Below, piece after piece: positions 27,185-37,100 of a stretch of 64,000 bases of DNA. Every line of letters begins with the position of its first letter. Within the stretch, counting starts at the first letter, position 1. Position numbers and translations under genes: made by a program. This stretch comes from Rs1 sp036960485 (GTDB taxonomy: Bacteria; Pseudomonadota; Gammaproteobacteria; Pseudomonadales; Balneatricaceae), in assembly GCA_036960485.1 (NCBI GenBank), contig JBALXS010000015.1, forward strand, positions 1 through 64,000, given 5' to 3'. The notes under the pieces are model-generated. The model did no database searches. It saw only the letters and a list, made by a program, of their open reading frames with translations, and had not been told where the DNA came from.

Positions 27185-28666
27185 TCAGCCTTTTAACTTG
27201 AGCGTTGTTTGCGTGTAATTACGAATTTTCTTAGCAAGTTCAGCATCTTCAATTAGTGATTCTCCGTATGATGGGATCATCTCTTTAATCTTTGCATGCC
27301 AATCAGCTGAATCAAAGCGATTAGCGAAGCAGCGCTCTATAACGTTAACCATGGTGTTTACGGCTGTAGAAGCACCAGGAGATGCACCAAGCAGTGCCGC
27401 GAGTGATCCATCTGCTGAAGAGACAATTTCAGTGCCGAATTCTAGTTTCCCATTGCCTTGAGCATCTTTTTTAATGATTTGGACTCTTTGCCCTGCATTG
27501 GCCAAAGACCAATCACTATCTTTGGCTAGAGGATAGAATTCGCGCAGCGCATCCATTCTTTCAGTACTTGATTGAAAAACTTCGCTAATCAAATATTTTG
27601 TTAAATCCATATTGTTCATGCCAACGGATAGCATAGGTTTGATGTTGCCAACCTTGATGCTACTAACCAGATCCATTATTGAACCTTTCTTTAAAAACTT
27701 GGTAGTAAACCCCGCGAAAGGGCCGAATAGCAATGCATCAGTTTCGCCGATATTACGAGTATCTAAATGCGGTACAGACATAGGAGGAGCACCAACGGGT
27801 GCTTTACCGTATACTTTTGCATGATGCTGATTAACGATAACAGGGTTGGTACATACCAGCCACTGCCCAGTTACAGGGAAACCGCCGTAGCCTTTACATT
27901 CAGGGATATCTGATTTTTGTAGAAGTGGTAAAGCACCGCCGCCAGCCCCTAGGAAAACAAATTTAGCTTGTATATCATAGCTTTTGTTACCTTTAGGTTC
28001 TACCGTGACTTTCCAAGTGCCATCATCGTTTTTGTTTATTTCTTCTACTGAGTGGCCTACCATTAAATCAAAATGATCTTGCTTAGCGAGATGAGCAATC
28101 ATGTTTCTTGCAATCGCTCCAAAATCAATGTCGCTACCATGCTCCACTTTAGTTGCTGCGATAGGTGTATTAGCGTCTCTACCGCGCATAACAAGAGGAA
28201 CCCAAGCTTCAACCGTTGCTGGATTCTCTGTGAACTCCATGCCTTCAAAGAGGTGGTGAGTATTCATCTTGTGGAATCTTTTACGTAAAAATTCAACGTT
28301 TTTCTCCCCCCATACAAAGCTCTTATGTGGGGTGCGATTAATGAAAGTTTCAGCTTGCGGTAGCTTATTATTTTCGACTAAATAACTCCAAAACTGCAGT
28401 GAAACTTCAAACTGGGAATTTATAGTTAAAGCTTTGCTTATATCAATGTCGCCGTTTTCATCTTCAGAGGTGTAGTTTAGTTCACAATAAGCAGCATGAC
28501 CTGTTCCTGCGTTGTTCCAACCATCAGTGCTTTCATTCGCAACGTGTTCCAGGCGTTCAACTATTCCTATGGTTAATGTAGGATCTAATTCCCTTAGCAA
28601 GGTGCCTAATGTGGCACTCATCGCTCCGGCGCCTACTAACAGTACATCGAATTCTTTATTAGACAT
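27185..28666 (-). CDS. mqo: Malate:quinone oxidoreductase
   Basis: This FAD-dependent peripheral membrane enzyme oxidises malate to oxaloacetate and reduces quinone, replacing or supplementing NAD-malate dehydrogenase in the TCA cycle. The 493-residue protein begins with the FAD-binding VGAGAMSATLG. It carries STDGWNNAGTGHAAYCELNY, FLGAGGGALPLL and the C-terminal GASPGASTAVN stretch, all typical of Mqo. It lies alone, divergent from ppnN. It supplies oxaloacetate to the citrate synthase encoded 20 kb away. I see no mdh in this window. Confidence 0.95.
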   Translation of the reverse strand: MSNKEFDVLLVGAGAMSATLGTLLRELDPTLTIGIVERLEHVANESTDGWNNAGTGHAAYCELNYTSEDENGDIDISKALTINSQFEVSLQFWSYLVENNKLPQAETFINRTPHKSFVWGEKNVEFLRKRFHKMNTHHLFEGMEFTENPATVEAWVPLVMRGRDANTPIAATKVEHGSDIDFGAIARNMIAHLAKQDHFDLMVGHSVEEINKNDDGTWKVTVEPKGNKSYDIQAKFVFLGAGGGALPLLQKSDIPECKGYGGFPVTGQWLVCTNPVIVNQHHAKVYGKAPVGAPPMSVPHLDTRNIGETDALLFGPFAGFTTKFLKKGSIMDLVSSIKVGNIKPMLSVGMNNMDLTKYLISEVFQSSTERMDALREFYPLAKDSDWSLANAGQRVQIIKKDAQGNGKLEFGTEIVSSADGSLAALLGASPGASTAVNTMVNVIERCFANRFDSADWHAKIKEMIPSYGESLIEDAELAKKIRNYTQTTLKLKG

Positions 28667-29480
28667 TGCTTTTTACCTCTTAAGTTTCATTGTCTCTGAA
28701 ACGGTTTCCTAGCGGAGTAACAAATGAAAGATCTTTAGTGGAGTATTTTCATTTGTATCTCGCTGAATAAGGCACTCTTTTTCAACGAGAAATAAATTTG
28801 ATGGTTCTAAGTTTTGAATTATTAGCTCGCTATATTTTATACTAATTTAAAATATGTTGTATCTATGGCTAGAAAGAAAAAAGTTTTAAATAACAGAAAA
28901 AAGCGGATGTCATTTGTTGGCAAACACAGTTTAATTACTAGAAATTAGCAGATATGTAGCATAGCGGCCTGTATTATATTGTTAAGGCAGAGAATTGAAA
29001 GGTATAAGTACGTATTACCGACTAAAGTTTGAGTTTTAGTTGCACTAGCTATTGCAGTAGTGCAACAGTATGTTTAGTTAATAATGACGCCATTTGAAGA
29101 GAGGATCTATTTGTTTTTGCTTGGTTTGTTTGTTATTTTGAATAAGTACAAACAATAACGTGCGTAATAATAGCGTCTGGTTACAAAAGTAAAAGATATA
29201 GCATTGCAATAAATAGAATGACGCTAAACATCACAAGATGTAATTGTCTATATATATAAATAAGCATTAAGTCGCTATTACTGAATTTAGCCGTTAAACA
29301 GAATTTTTTAATATTTTGCTCAGTAATAAGTGGCTTTAGGTAAGTTGTTTAGGTGGTTATTAGCCAGTATTGCTGTTCTTTTTATGACAAATTATTTTAA
29401 ATAATACGGTATTTAATGTAGAGCTAACAAAAAATTGATGAAATAAAGCTATGCATAAATTTCCCAGGAGAATTAATTGT
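28667..29480. other. Long divergent intergenic region mqo/ppnN
   Basis: About 800 bp of AT-rich DNA without a supported gene. It contains several small inverted repeats: GTTTCA / TGAAAC at 28684-28702, CAAATGAAA / TTTCATTTG at 28721-28755 and GTTGCACTA / TAGTGCAAC at 29039-29066. None has a T-run and none can be assigned. AGGAG at 29465-29469 is the ribosome site of ppnN. Confidence 0.4.
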
Positions 29481-30848
29481 ATGACGAAGTTTATAAATGC
29501 GAGTGTTAAACCTCTGGATAGTTTAGATACATTATCGCCTTATGAAGTTGCTCAGTTACAAGAGGGTGCTACTAATAATAGTTTGTATCATGTGTTTCGC
29601 CAGTGTTCACTAGCAGTACTTAATACCGGCAGTGATGAAGATAACACTAGTGATGTGTTAGAAAAGTTTAAAAACTTTGATATAAAGATTGAGCTAAAAC
29701 ATGAAGGTGTAATGCTTAATTTATTCAATGCACCTATTAATGCTTTTGTGGATGGAGAATTAATTTTAGGTATTCGCGAGCATTTATTTTCCGTACTTAG
29801 AGACTTGCTCTATATAGGTGAAGAGTTAGATCAAAACAGCTTACAGTTACCTGCATCACAAAATATCACCAATACCGTTTTTCATATTTTGCGCCATGCC
29901 AATTTAGTAAAACCAAATATAAAGCCAAACTTGGTAGTCTGTTGGGGAGGTCATTCGATCAATCGTATAGAATATGATTATTCGAAATTGGTTGGTTATG
30001 AATTAGGATTACGTGCTTTTAATATTTGTACTGGTTGTGGACCGGGTGCTATGAAAGGTCCTATGAAAGGTGCGGCTATTGCACATGCCAAGCAGCGTGT
30101 TACTAATGCACGTTATATAGGGTTAACAGAGCCAGGGATTATCGCTGCTGAATCTCCTAATCCTATCGTAAATGAACTGGTTATTTTTCCCGATATTGAA
30201 AAGCGTTTAGAGGCTTTTGTTCGGTTGGGACATGGAATCATCGTTTTCCCGGGTGGAGCGGGAACTGCAGAAGAAATACTGTATATGTTAGGTATCTTGC
30301 TGCATCCAGATAATGCAGATATACCATTCCCTTTTATATTTACCGGTCCCGAAGGTTCAGAAGCGTATTTTGAAAAAATTGATGCTTTCATTAAAGCCAC
30401 TATTGGCGAAAAAGCTAGTAATAAATACCAGATTATTGTCAATGATCCTCAAGCAGTTGCGGTTGCAATGCAGGTAAAGTTGAAGGAGGTGCACTTACAT
30501 AGAAAAGAAAAAGGAGGTTCTTTCCACTTTAATTGGGAGTTATTTATTCCTAGTGAATTTCAAGAGCCTTTTGAACCCACCCATCAAGCCATGGCTGAGC
30601 TTGATTTACATGCACAGCAAGCAGATTATATTTTGGCAGCGCAATTGCGTCGGGCAATGTCGGGCATTGTTGCTGGAAATGTTAAAGAGACAGCGGTAAA
30701 ATCAATTGCCACTGATGGACCATTTTCTTTAACCGGCGATGTCGCTTTAATGCATAAGTTAGATGATTTGTTGGCGGCTTTTGTGGCACAAAGAAGAATG
30801 AAAATTGATCATGAAAAGTATATACCTTGCTACCAAGTGATGAAGTAA
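29481..30848 (+). CDS. ppnN: Pyrimidine/purine nucleotide 5'-monophosphate nucleosidase PpnN
   Basis: It cleaves nucleoside monophosphates to base and ribose 5-phosphate; the E. coli homologue is activated by (p)ppGpp. From ATG 29481 (AGGAG 11 nt upstream) the protein is 455 residues, against 454 in E. coli. A 10-residue longer start at 29451 is less likely. The N-terminal domain (LDTLSPYEVAQLQ, YHVFRQCSLAVLNTGS) is followed by the lysine-decarboxylase-like/LOG domain with GGHSINRIEY and PGGAGTAEE (257-265). A C-terminal domain completes the PpnN architecture, which distinguishes it from short LOG proteins. Confidence 0.92.
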   Translation: MTKFINASVKPLDSLDTLSPYEVAQLQEGATNNSLYHVFRQCSLAVLNTGSDEDNTSDVLEKFKNFDIKIELKHEGVMLNLFNAPINAFVDGELILGIREHLFSVLRDLLYIGEELDQNSLQLPASQNITNTVFHILRHANLVKPNIKPNLVVCWGGHSINRIEYDYSKLVGYELGLRAFNICTGCGPGAMKGPMKGAAIAHAKQRVTNARYIGLTEPGIIAAESPNPIVNELVIFPDIEKRLEAFVRLGHGIIVFPGGAGTAEEILYMLGILLHPDNADIPFPFIFTGPEGSEAYFEKIDAFIKATIGEKASNKYQIIVNDPQAVAVAMQVKLKEVHLHRKEKGGSFHFNWELFIPSEFQEPFEPTHQAMAELDLHAQQADYILAAQLRRAMSGIVAGNVKETAVKSIATDGPFSLTGDVALMHKLDDLLAAFVAQRRMKIDHEKYIPCYQVMK

Positions 30849-31080
30849 CAAGCTAATGGATAAATAGTAGTTTATGTCAGGTTGTTACTTGAGCTGAACT
30901 TAAGGCTTGGCTAGAAACAGTATAAACTACCATTGCAAGAACTCGGCTAATTAGCGAGTTAAGCCTCAAATAGAAGGAATTAGCGGTTGTTATCAAATTC
31001 TACTAAGAAAAAGGTAGGTATTTATGCTGTTTTTTTTGTTATTATTGCCTCCATTACAGAAAGCATAAGTAAGGTAAAAA

Positions 31081-32187
31081 TTGAAAACTAATATGGTTAT
31101 CACTCTGACGACGAGGTCGGGGTCAAAACAATTTTCGATGAGCAAAATAGCGCGTTACATCGCCGGTGTTTTATTAAGTGTTATGGTTGGCTATTTTGTT
31201 ATCAGTAATTGGTTATGGGTTAAAACCGCTGATAATTTACTAGAGTTGAAGATAACCCATCAAAATTTAAATGGGCAATATAGCGTTTTACTCGGCACTC
31301 AGCAGAAAAACGAGAAAGAGCTAACTCAATTAGAGGATGTGCTGGCAAGTATCGTGCAGCAAAGAGATAGACTAGCGCTTGAGAATACACGTATCGATTT
31401 ACTTAATAATACTATTTCATCAATAACTAGTGAGCGTGATGAGCTAAAGTTAGTGGCTGTTGATATGCCTGGTTTAAAAAGTTCATTGCATCAAACACAA
31501 GAAGAGCGCGATAAATTACGGTTAGAAAACTCAGAAATTCAAAAACTGAATACTTCTTTGGGTGGCAATTTGTCAGCTTTAGATAAAAGCCTCGATGAAT
31601 TGGAGAGAATGCTCAATTTAAAGCAACCGGTTAGCTCCAGTGAAGACCGTTTTCAAAGAGCATCAACTCTTACTAAGCAACGAATATTTTTGTTAAATAG
31701 TATTCCTAACGGATCACCGATTGAAGCTATTAGAGTGAATGACGGTTTTGGTATGCGTTACCATCCGATCAAGAAAGTCAGATCTATGCATAAAGGGATT
31801 GATTTTAAGGCGGCGAAAGGTACCCCTATTTATGCGCCTGCTGATGGTGTTATAAGAATGGCTGAACGGCGATCAGCCAATGGAAAATTTATCAAAATAG
31901 TACACAACTTTGGCTTTGCAACTAGCTACTCACATTTAAGTAAATATCTAGTTAAGACAGGTGATTATGTGCACAAAGGACAAAAAATTGCAGAGAGTGG
32001 AAATACCGGGCAATCAACAGGGCCTCATCTTCACTACGAATTACTGTATCTATCAAAAGCGATCAACCCCGCAGATTTCGTTGCTTGGAATGTTGCTAAC
32101 TTTGAAAAAATATTTACTAAAGTGGAATCAGTAAAATGGGCTTCTTTAAAAGATCTGTACCCTCTGAAAAAAAACGCACAGCATTAA
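31081..32187 (+). CDS. M23-family cell-wall endopeptidase, membrane anchored
   Basis: This is a 368-residue periplasmic peptidoglycan hydrolase. A short cytoplasmic segment, one transmembrane helix (about 22-45) and a coiled-coil stalk (about 50-185) precede a LytM/M23 domain (about 225-340). The zinc-binding motifs HKGIDF and HLHYE are intact, so it should be an active metallopeptidase. The start is TTG at 31081 with AAGG upstream; ATG at 31093 is an alternative. The 3' end overlaps the bactofilin gene by 52 bp. M23-bactofilin pairs are known cell-shape modules (for example in Helicobacter and Caulobacter relatives), in which the bactofilin scaffold positions the hydrolase. Confidence 0.9.
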   Translation: MKTNMVITLTTRSGSKQFSMSKIARYIAGVLLSVMVGYFVISNWLWVKTADNLLELKITHQNLNGQYSVLLGTQQKNEKELTQLEDVLASIVQQRDRLALENTRIDLLNNTISSITSERDELKLVAVDMPGLKSSLHQTQEERDKLRLENSEIQKLNTSLGGNLSALDKSLDELERMLNLKQPVSSSEDRFQRASTLTKQRIFLLNSIPNGSPIEAIRVNDGFGMRYHPIKKVRSMHKGIDFKAAKGTPIYAPADGVIRMAERRSANGKFIKIVHNFGFATSYSHLSKYLVKTGDYVHKGQKIAESGNTGQSTGPHLHYELLYLSKAINPADFVAWNVANFEKIFTKVESVKWASLKDLYPLKKNAQH

Positions 32188-33206
32188 CTATTATTGCCAG
32201 AAATAACAAAATATCTGGCGATTTAAATATTACAGGAAAACTACACATTGATGGTGTTGTGGAAGGTAACATAACTTCTGTTGACGATATATCGATTGGA
32301 AAAACGGGTCGAATCCTAGGGATAGTAAAAGCCAAAAATGTTACCGTCTCAGGCTATATCGAAGGTGAGATCTATTGTCAGCATTTACATATAGCTTGTG
32401 AAGGTTCGGTTGTTGCAAATGTCGAATCAACAGAATTGACGATGGATAGCAAGTCTCACTTTACAGGGCAGTGTAAAGAAATAGTTGATACAGATTTAAA
32501 TGGGGATAAATCAAAAGCTAAAGAGCTAAAACTTACATTAGATGAAAAAGAACTAGATGACCTAGACGCTAGTAAATCTAGCGTTCAAAACGCCGATATT
32601 ATCGATAACTTACCTGATAAAATAACATTAGGATCTATTGATGCCCAGGCCATTAAATCTAATTCAAACTCTAGTCGTTCTAAGACAGTTAGTAACCATA
32701 ATTGCATTGATAAAGTAGCAAGCCCAGAGAGCTTACTATTTGGTGGTCCACTAGCTGGTGGCTCATTGATCGATGGAGAGTTATTAGATAATAAGTTGGA
32801 CCTAGAAGAAGCTACTAATAAAGCTTTGAATACTAGCGAATCGGCTAGTGTTGATGCTTTATCAGAAAGTATTGAATCAGCTGTGCAGAAAAAAACTGCA
32901 GCCTTGGGTGTTAATAATAATGGTAGGGCAAAAGCAACTGGCGCGACTATTCAGCAAGGCTCAATAAAAACCAGTATACAGGCAAAGAAAACAGCGCTAA
33001 ATATGACTGTAAAAAAGCCAGCAAGTGTCAGTGCTCAGTTAAAAGAGGTCGCCAATGAATTGCAAGCTGCATCATCTTTAAAGTCTTTGCTTGACGAAAA
33101 TGAGAAAGTTGGCGTAAACGATTTGAAGAATACATCAAAGACAGTTGAACAAGTGAAGTCTAAAATTGTTGATAAAAATACCACGAAACTGGAGTTAAAA
33201 TTTTAA
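32136..33206 (+). CDS. Bactofilin with long low-complexity tail
   Basis: Bactofilins are polymer-forming cytoskeletal proteins. Residues about 20-115 form the bactofilin beta-helix, with repeated short turns such as GKLHIDGVVEGNI, GRILGIVKAKNVTVSG and EGEIYCQ. The remaining roughly 240 residues are Ser/Asp/Lys/Ala-rich, without recognisable domains and probably disordered. Most bactofilins are 120-180 residues, so 356 is long. Its ATG lies inside the M23 gene, indicating translational coupling. Its stop codon abuts the ATG of the amidotransferase gene. Confidence 0.9.
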   Translation: MGFFKRSVPSEKKRTALTIIARNNKISGDLNITGKLHIDGVVEGNITSVDDISIGKTGRILGIVKAKNVTVSGYIEGEIYCQHLHIACEGSVVANVESTELTMDSKSHFTGQCKEIVDTDLNGDKSKAKELKLTLDEKELDDLDASKSSVQNADIIDNLPDKITLGSIDAQAIKSNSNSSRSKTVSNHNCIDKVASPESLLFGGPLAGGSLIDGELLDNKLDLEEATNKALNTSESASVDALSESIESAVQKKTAALGVNNNGRAKATGATIQQGSIKTSIQAKKTALNMTVKKPASVSAQLKEVANELQAASSLKSLLDENEKVGVNDLKNTSKTVEQVKSKIVDKNTTKLELKF

Positions 33207-34001
33207 ATGTGTGAGTTATTAGGGATGAGCGCAAATGTCCCAACAGATATTTGTTTTAGTTTTAGTGGTTTGATGCAGCGCGGTGGTGGAACAGGCCCTC
33301 ATCGAGACGGATGGGGGATCGCGTTTTATGAAGGAAAAGGTTTACGTAGCTTTCATGATCCTGATCCCAGTTGTAGCTCAAAAATAGCTGAGTTTATAAA
33401 GAACCATCCCATTAAAAGTACTTTAGTGATTAGTCATATTCGTCAAGCAAACGTTGGTAAAGTTAATCTGGAAAATACCCATCCATTTAGCCGCGAGTTA
33501 TGGGGTTATATGTGGACTTTCGCACATAATGGCCAGCTAGATAAATCGTTGTTTGATTGGCCGTTACAGCATTATTTTCCGGTAGGTGGTACTGATAGCG
33601 AATACGCCTTTTGTTGGTTAATGGATCAGGTGCGAATAAAATTTAAGACTAAGCCTAAGCTAGAAGATTATGAATTACTAAGCGAATTTTTGCACCAATG
33701 CTGTGAAAAGCTCAGAGCAATAGGCGTTTTTAACATGTTGTTGTCTGAGTCAGACTTCTTGTTTGCTTATAATACAACTAAGTTGTGGTGGATAACTCGA
33801 CAAGCGCCTTTTGGAGAAGCGAGTTTGAAAGACTGTGATGTCACCGTTAATTTCTACAATGAAACATCAGTTACCGATAAAGTAACCGTTGTCGCCACAG
33901 AGCCATTAACGTTGAATGAGCAATGGAATAAAATTGCCACTGGAGAGTTAGCAACGTTTAAATTGGCTGATATTGTTAGTCAAAAGCTGGCTATTCAATA
34001 A
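33207..34001 (+). CDS. Class II glutamine amidotransferase, YafJ-like
   Basis: This is a 264-residue Ntn-type amidotransferase with the catalytic cysteine at position 2 (MCELLGMSANVP). RGGGTGPHRDGWGIAFYEG, SHIRQA, NTHPF and FAHNGQL are the substrate-binding motifs of the family. No synthase domain is attached, so the acceptor of the released ammonia, or whether it is a hydrolase, is unknown; YafJ proteins have no firm function. The ATG follows the bactofilin stop without a gap, which places it in the M23-bactofilin operon. Confidence 0.85.
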   Translation: MCELLGMSANVPTDICFSFSGLMQRGGGTGPHRDGWGIAFYEGKGLRSFHDPDPSCSSKIAEFIKNHPIKSTLVISHIRQANVGKVNLENTHPFSRELWGYMWTFAHNGQLDKSLFDWPLQHYFPVGGTDSEYAFCWLMDQVRIKFKTKPKLEDYELLSEFLHQCCEKLRAIGVFNMLLSESDFLFAYNTTKLWWITRQAPFGEASLKDCDVTVNFYNETSVTDKVTVVATEPLTLNEQWNKIATGELATFKLADIVSQKLAIQ

Positions 34002-34110
34002 AGCGTCCCGATCGTTTTTTAGCTGTTAATTATAGTGCAAATAGCAGCTTAAATGATTTTTCTTTAGTGAGGAGTTATCCTCAACTGTCATTTACTCAAG
34101 AGATTTAATT

Positions 34111-37100
34111 TTGACTTCTATTGTTGATTTGCAACAAAGCTTACTGCTATGCGAAACCAAACTTCATTCCAAAATCACGCATAAGCTTACGCAAATAGCG
34201 CAGCGTGATAAACAAAAAAAGCCTGTGGATGAAATGATAAAGCAGGTGCAGGAAACAATTGAAGCCTCCCAAAAAAAGGTAAATAAAAAATACCAGTCTA
34301 TTGGTGATGTGCAGTTGGCAGATTTACCAGTAGCGCAGAGCAGCGAAAAAATCGCTGATGCTATTCAAAATAACCAAGTAATTATTATCGCTGGCGAAAC
34401 TGGTTCTGGTAAGACCACACAGTTACCTAAGATTTGTTTGCAACTAGGCTTAGGTGCTAAAGGCTTGATCGGCCACACGCAACCTAGAAGGCTGGCGGCA
34501 CGTACTGTTGCCAACAGAATTGCAGATGAGTTGCAGTCAAAGCTGGGTGATAAAGTAGGCTACCAGGTGCGTTTCACCGAGCAAGTAACAGATGCAACGC
34601 TTATTAAGCTGATGACTGATGGTATTCTTCTGGCAGAAACGCAGCATGATCCGCTATTAGAAAAGTACGAAGTACTGATTTTAGATGAAGCGCATGAGCG
34701 CAGTTTGAATATAGATTTCTTATTAGGTTATATTAAACGAATTCTACCGCAACGACCTAACCTAAAACTTATCATCACCTCGGCAACAATTGATCTAGAA
34801 AGATTTTCAGCGCATTTTGATAATGCTCCCATTTTGCAAGTATCTGGTAGAACATTTCCAGTTGAAGTTCTGTATAGGCCATTATTGACGGAATGCTTGG
34901 ATGCAGACGATAACTTAACTAAAAAAGAACAAACGCAAACTGAAGCGGTATTGGGCGCTGTATCTGAAATATATCAAATACAAAAAAGCAGTGCTTATAA
35001 CAGCCCACAAGATATCTTGATATTTTTCTCAGGAGAGCGAGAAATAAGGGAAAGTGCGGAAGTACTGAGAAAAGCGCAGTTAAAAAATGCACTAATAATG
35101 CCTTTATATGCAAGGCTTAGTGTGAAAGAGCAAAACAAAATTTTCCAGTTAGATACTGGGCAAACAGGCAGGCGCATCATTTTGGCCACAAATGTAGCCG
35201 AAACATCAGTGACAGTGCCTGGAATAGGTTATGTGATTGATACCGGTGTCGCACGTATATCGCGTTATAGTTACCGGTCAAAAGTGCAGCGTTTACCTAT
35301 AGAAAGCATCTCTCAAGCGAGCGCTAATCAAAGGGCAGGGCGCTGTGGTCGTATAGCGCCCGGTACTTGTATTCGATTATACGCAAAAGAAGACTATGAA
35401 TCACGATCACCTTTTACAGATGCAGAGATACGACGCACCAACTTAGCTGCTGTTATTTTGCAAATGCTTAATTTAAAACTTGGAGATATCGCGCGCTTTC
35501 CGTTTATTGATCCGCCAGATAGCCGGTTCATTACAGATGGCTTTAAATTACTCGAAGAGTTAGGTGCTGTTAATAAGCATAAAAAAATGACGGTATTAGG
35601 GCGCCAGCTTGCGAAGCTTCCTGTTGATCCGCGCATAGGGCGGATGATTATAGAAGCGAATACGCAAGGGTCTTTAAGTGAAGTTTTAATCATCGCAAGC
35701 GCATTAAGTGTACAAGATCCGAAAGAGCGGCCGCTAGATAAGCAGCAAGCTTCTGATCAGTGTCATAAAGAACATCAAGATGAAGACTCTGATTTTATCA
35801 GCTTTGTTAACCTGTGGAACACTTATGAAGAGCAGCGACAAACATTGTCTATTAATCAGCTGCGCAAATATTGCTCCAAAAATTTCCTCTCTTTTATGCG
35901 TATGCGAGAATGGCGAGATGTACATAGGCAACTTTATTTAGCCTGTAAAGCTTTAAACTACACTGTTAAACAAGAGCCTTCTAGCTATCAGTCTGTACAT
36001 GTATCGCTACTTTCCGGGTTATTAAGTCATATAGGCTTTAAGCAAGAGAATAAAGAGTATTTAGGTGCCAGAAATCGAAGATTTTATATTTTTCCAGCTT
36101 CCACTCAATTTAAAAAATCCGCTAAATGGCTGATGGTGAGTGAGTTAGTAGAAACTTCTCGCTTATACGGTAGAGTAGCGGCAAAAATTGATCCGCAATG
36201 GATCGAGCCACTTGCTAAGCATTTAGTTAAAAAGAGTTATTTAGAGCCTAAATGGCAAAAAAAGGCGGCTCAAGTTACAGCTTTAGAGCAAGTAGTCTTA
36301 TATGGATTAACTATTGTACAAAAGCGCGTGGTCAGTTATGGCGATATAGATCCTGATTTAAGTCAGCAAATACTTATACGCTCGGCGCTTGTTGAAGGGC
36401 ACTATCATACCAATGCTGCTTTTTATAAGCATAATCAACAGCTACTTGAGCAAGTGGAAGAATTAGAAGCTAAATCTAGGCGTAGAGATTTATTAGTCGA
36501 TGAAGATGCCTTATATGATTTTTATGCTCAAAAGATAGCTACCTTAAGTGATAGGGCTATTGTTAACGGCGCAGGGTTTGAAAAATGGCGTAAGGAGATA
36601 GAAAAGCAAAACCCTAAAATATTGTTCTTACAAGAACAAGACGTTATGCAGCGTTCCAGCGAGCATGTTAAGGATAGTGATTATCCAAACACAATAACGT
36701 TTAAGGGGGTTGAAATAGCGCTCAGCTATCATTTTAATCCATTAAGTATGGATGACGGTGTATCAATCCATTTGCCTATTGCGTTATTAAAACATTTATC
36801 TAAAGATAGGCTGGATTGGCTAGTACCTGGGTTAATTAAAGAGCGTTGTATTGCCCTCTTAAAATCTTTACCCAAAGCTTTACGTAAAAACTTTGTTCCT
36901 ATACCTGATTATATTGATGCTTTTATAGAAGGTATGAATTTTGCAGAAGGTAACTTACAAGAGCAGTTAAGTCATCATTTATTACGCATGACAGGTGTAA
37001 GATTACCGGTAGGGGCGTTTGAACAAGCTTCTTTAGCAACACATTTACAGTTCAATATTAAGCTCCTCAACAATACTGACGATATAATAGGAGAAAGTAG

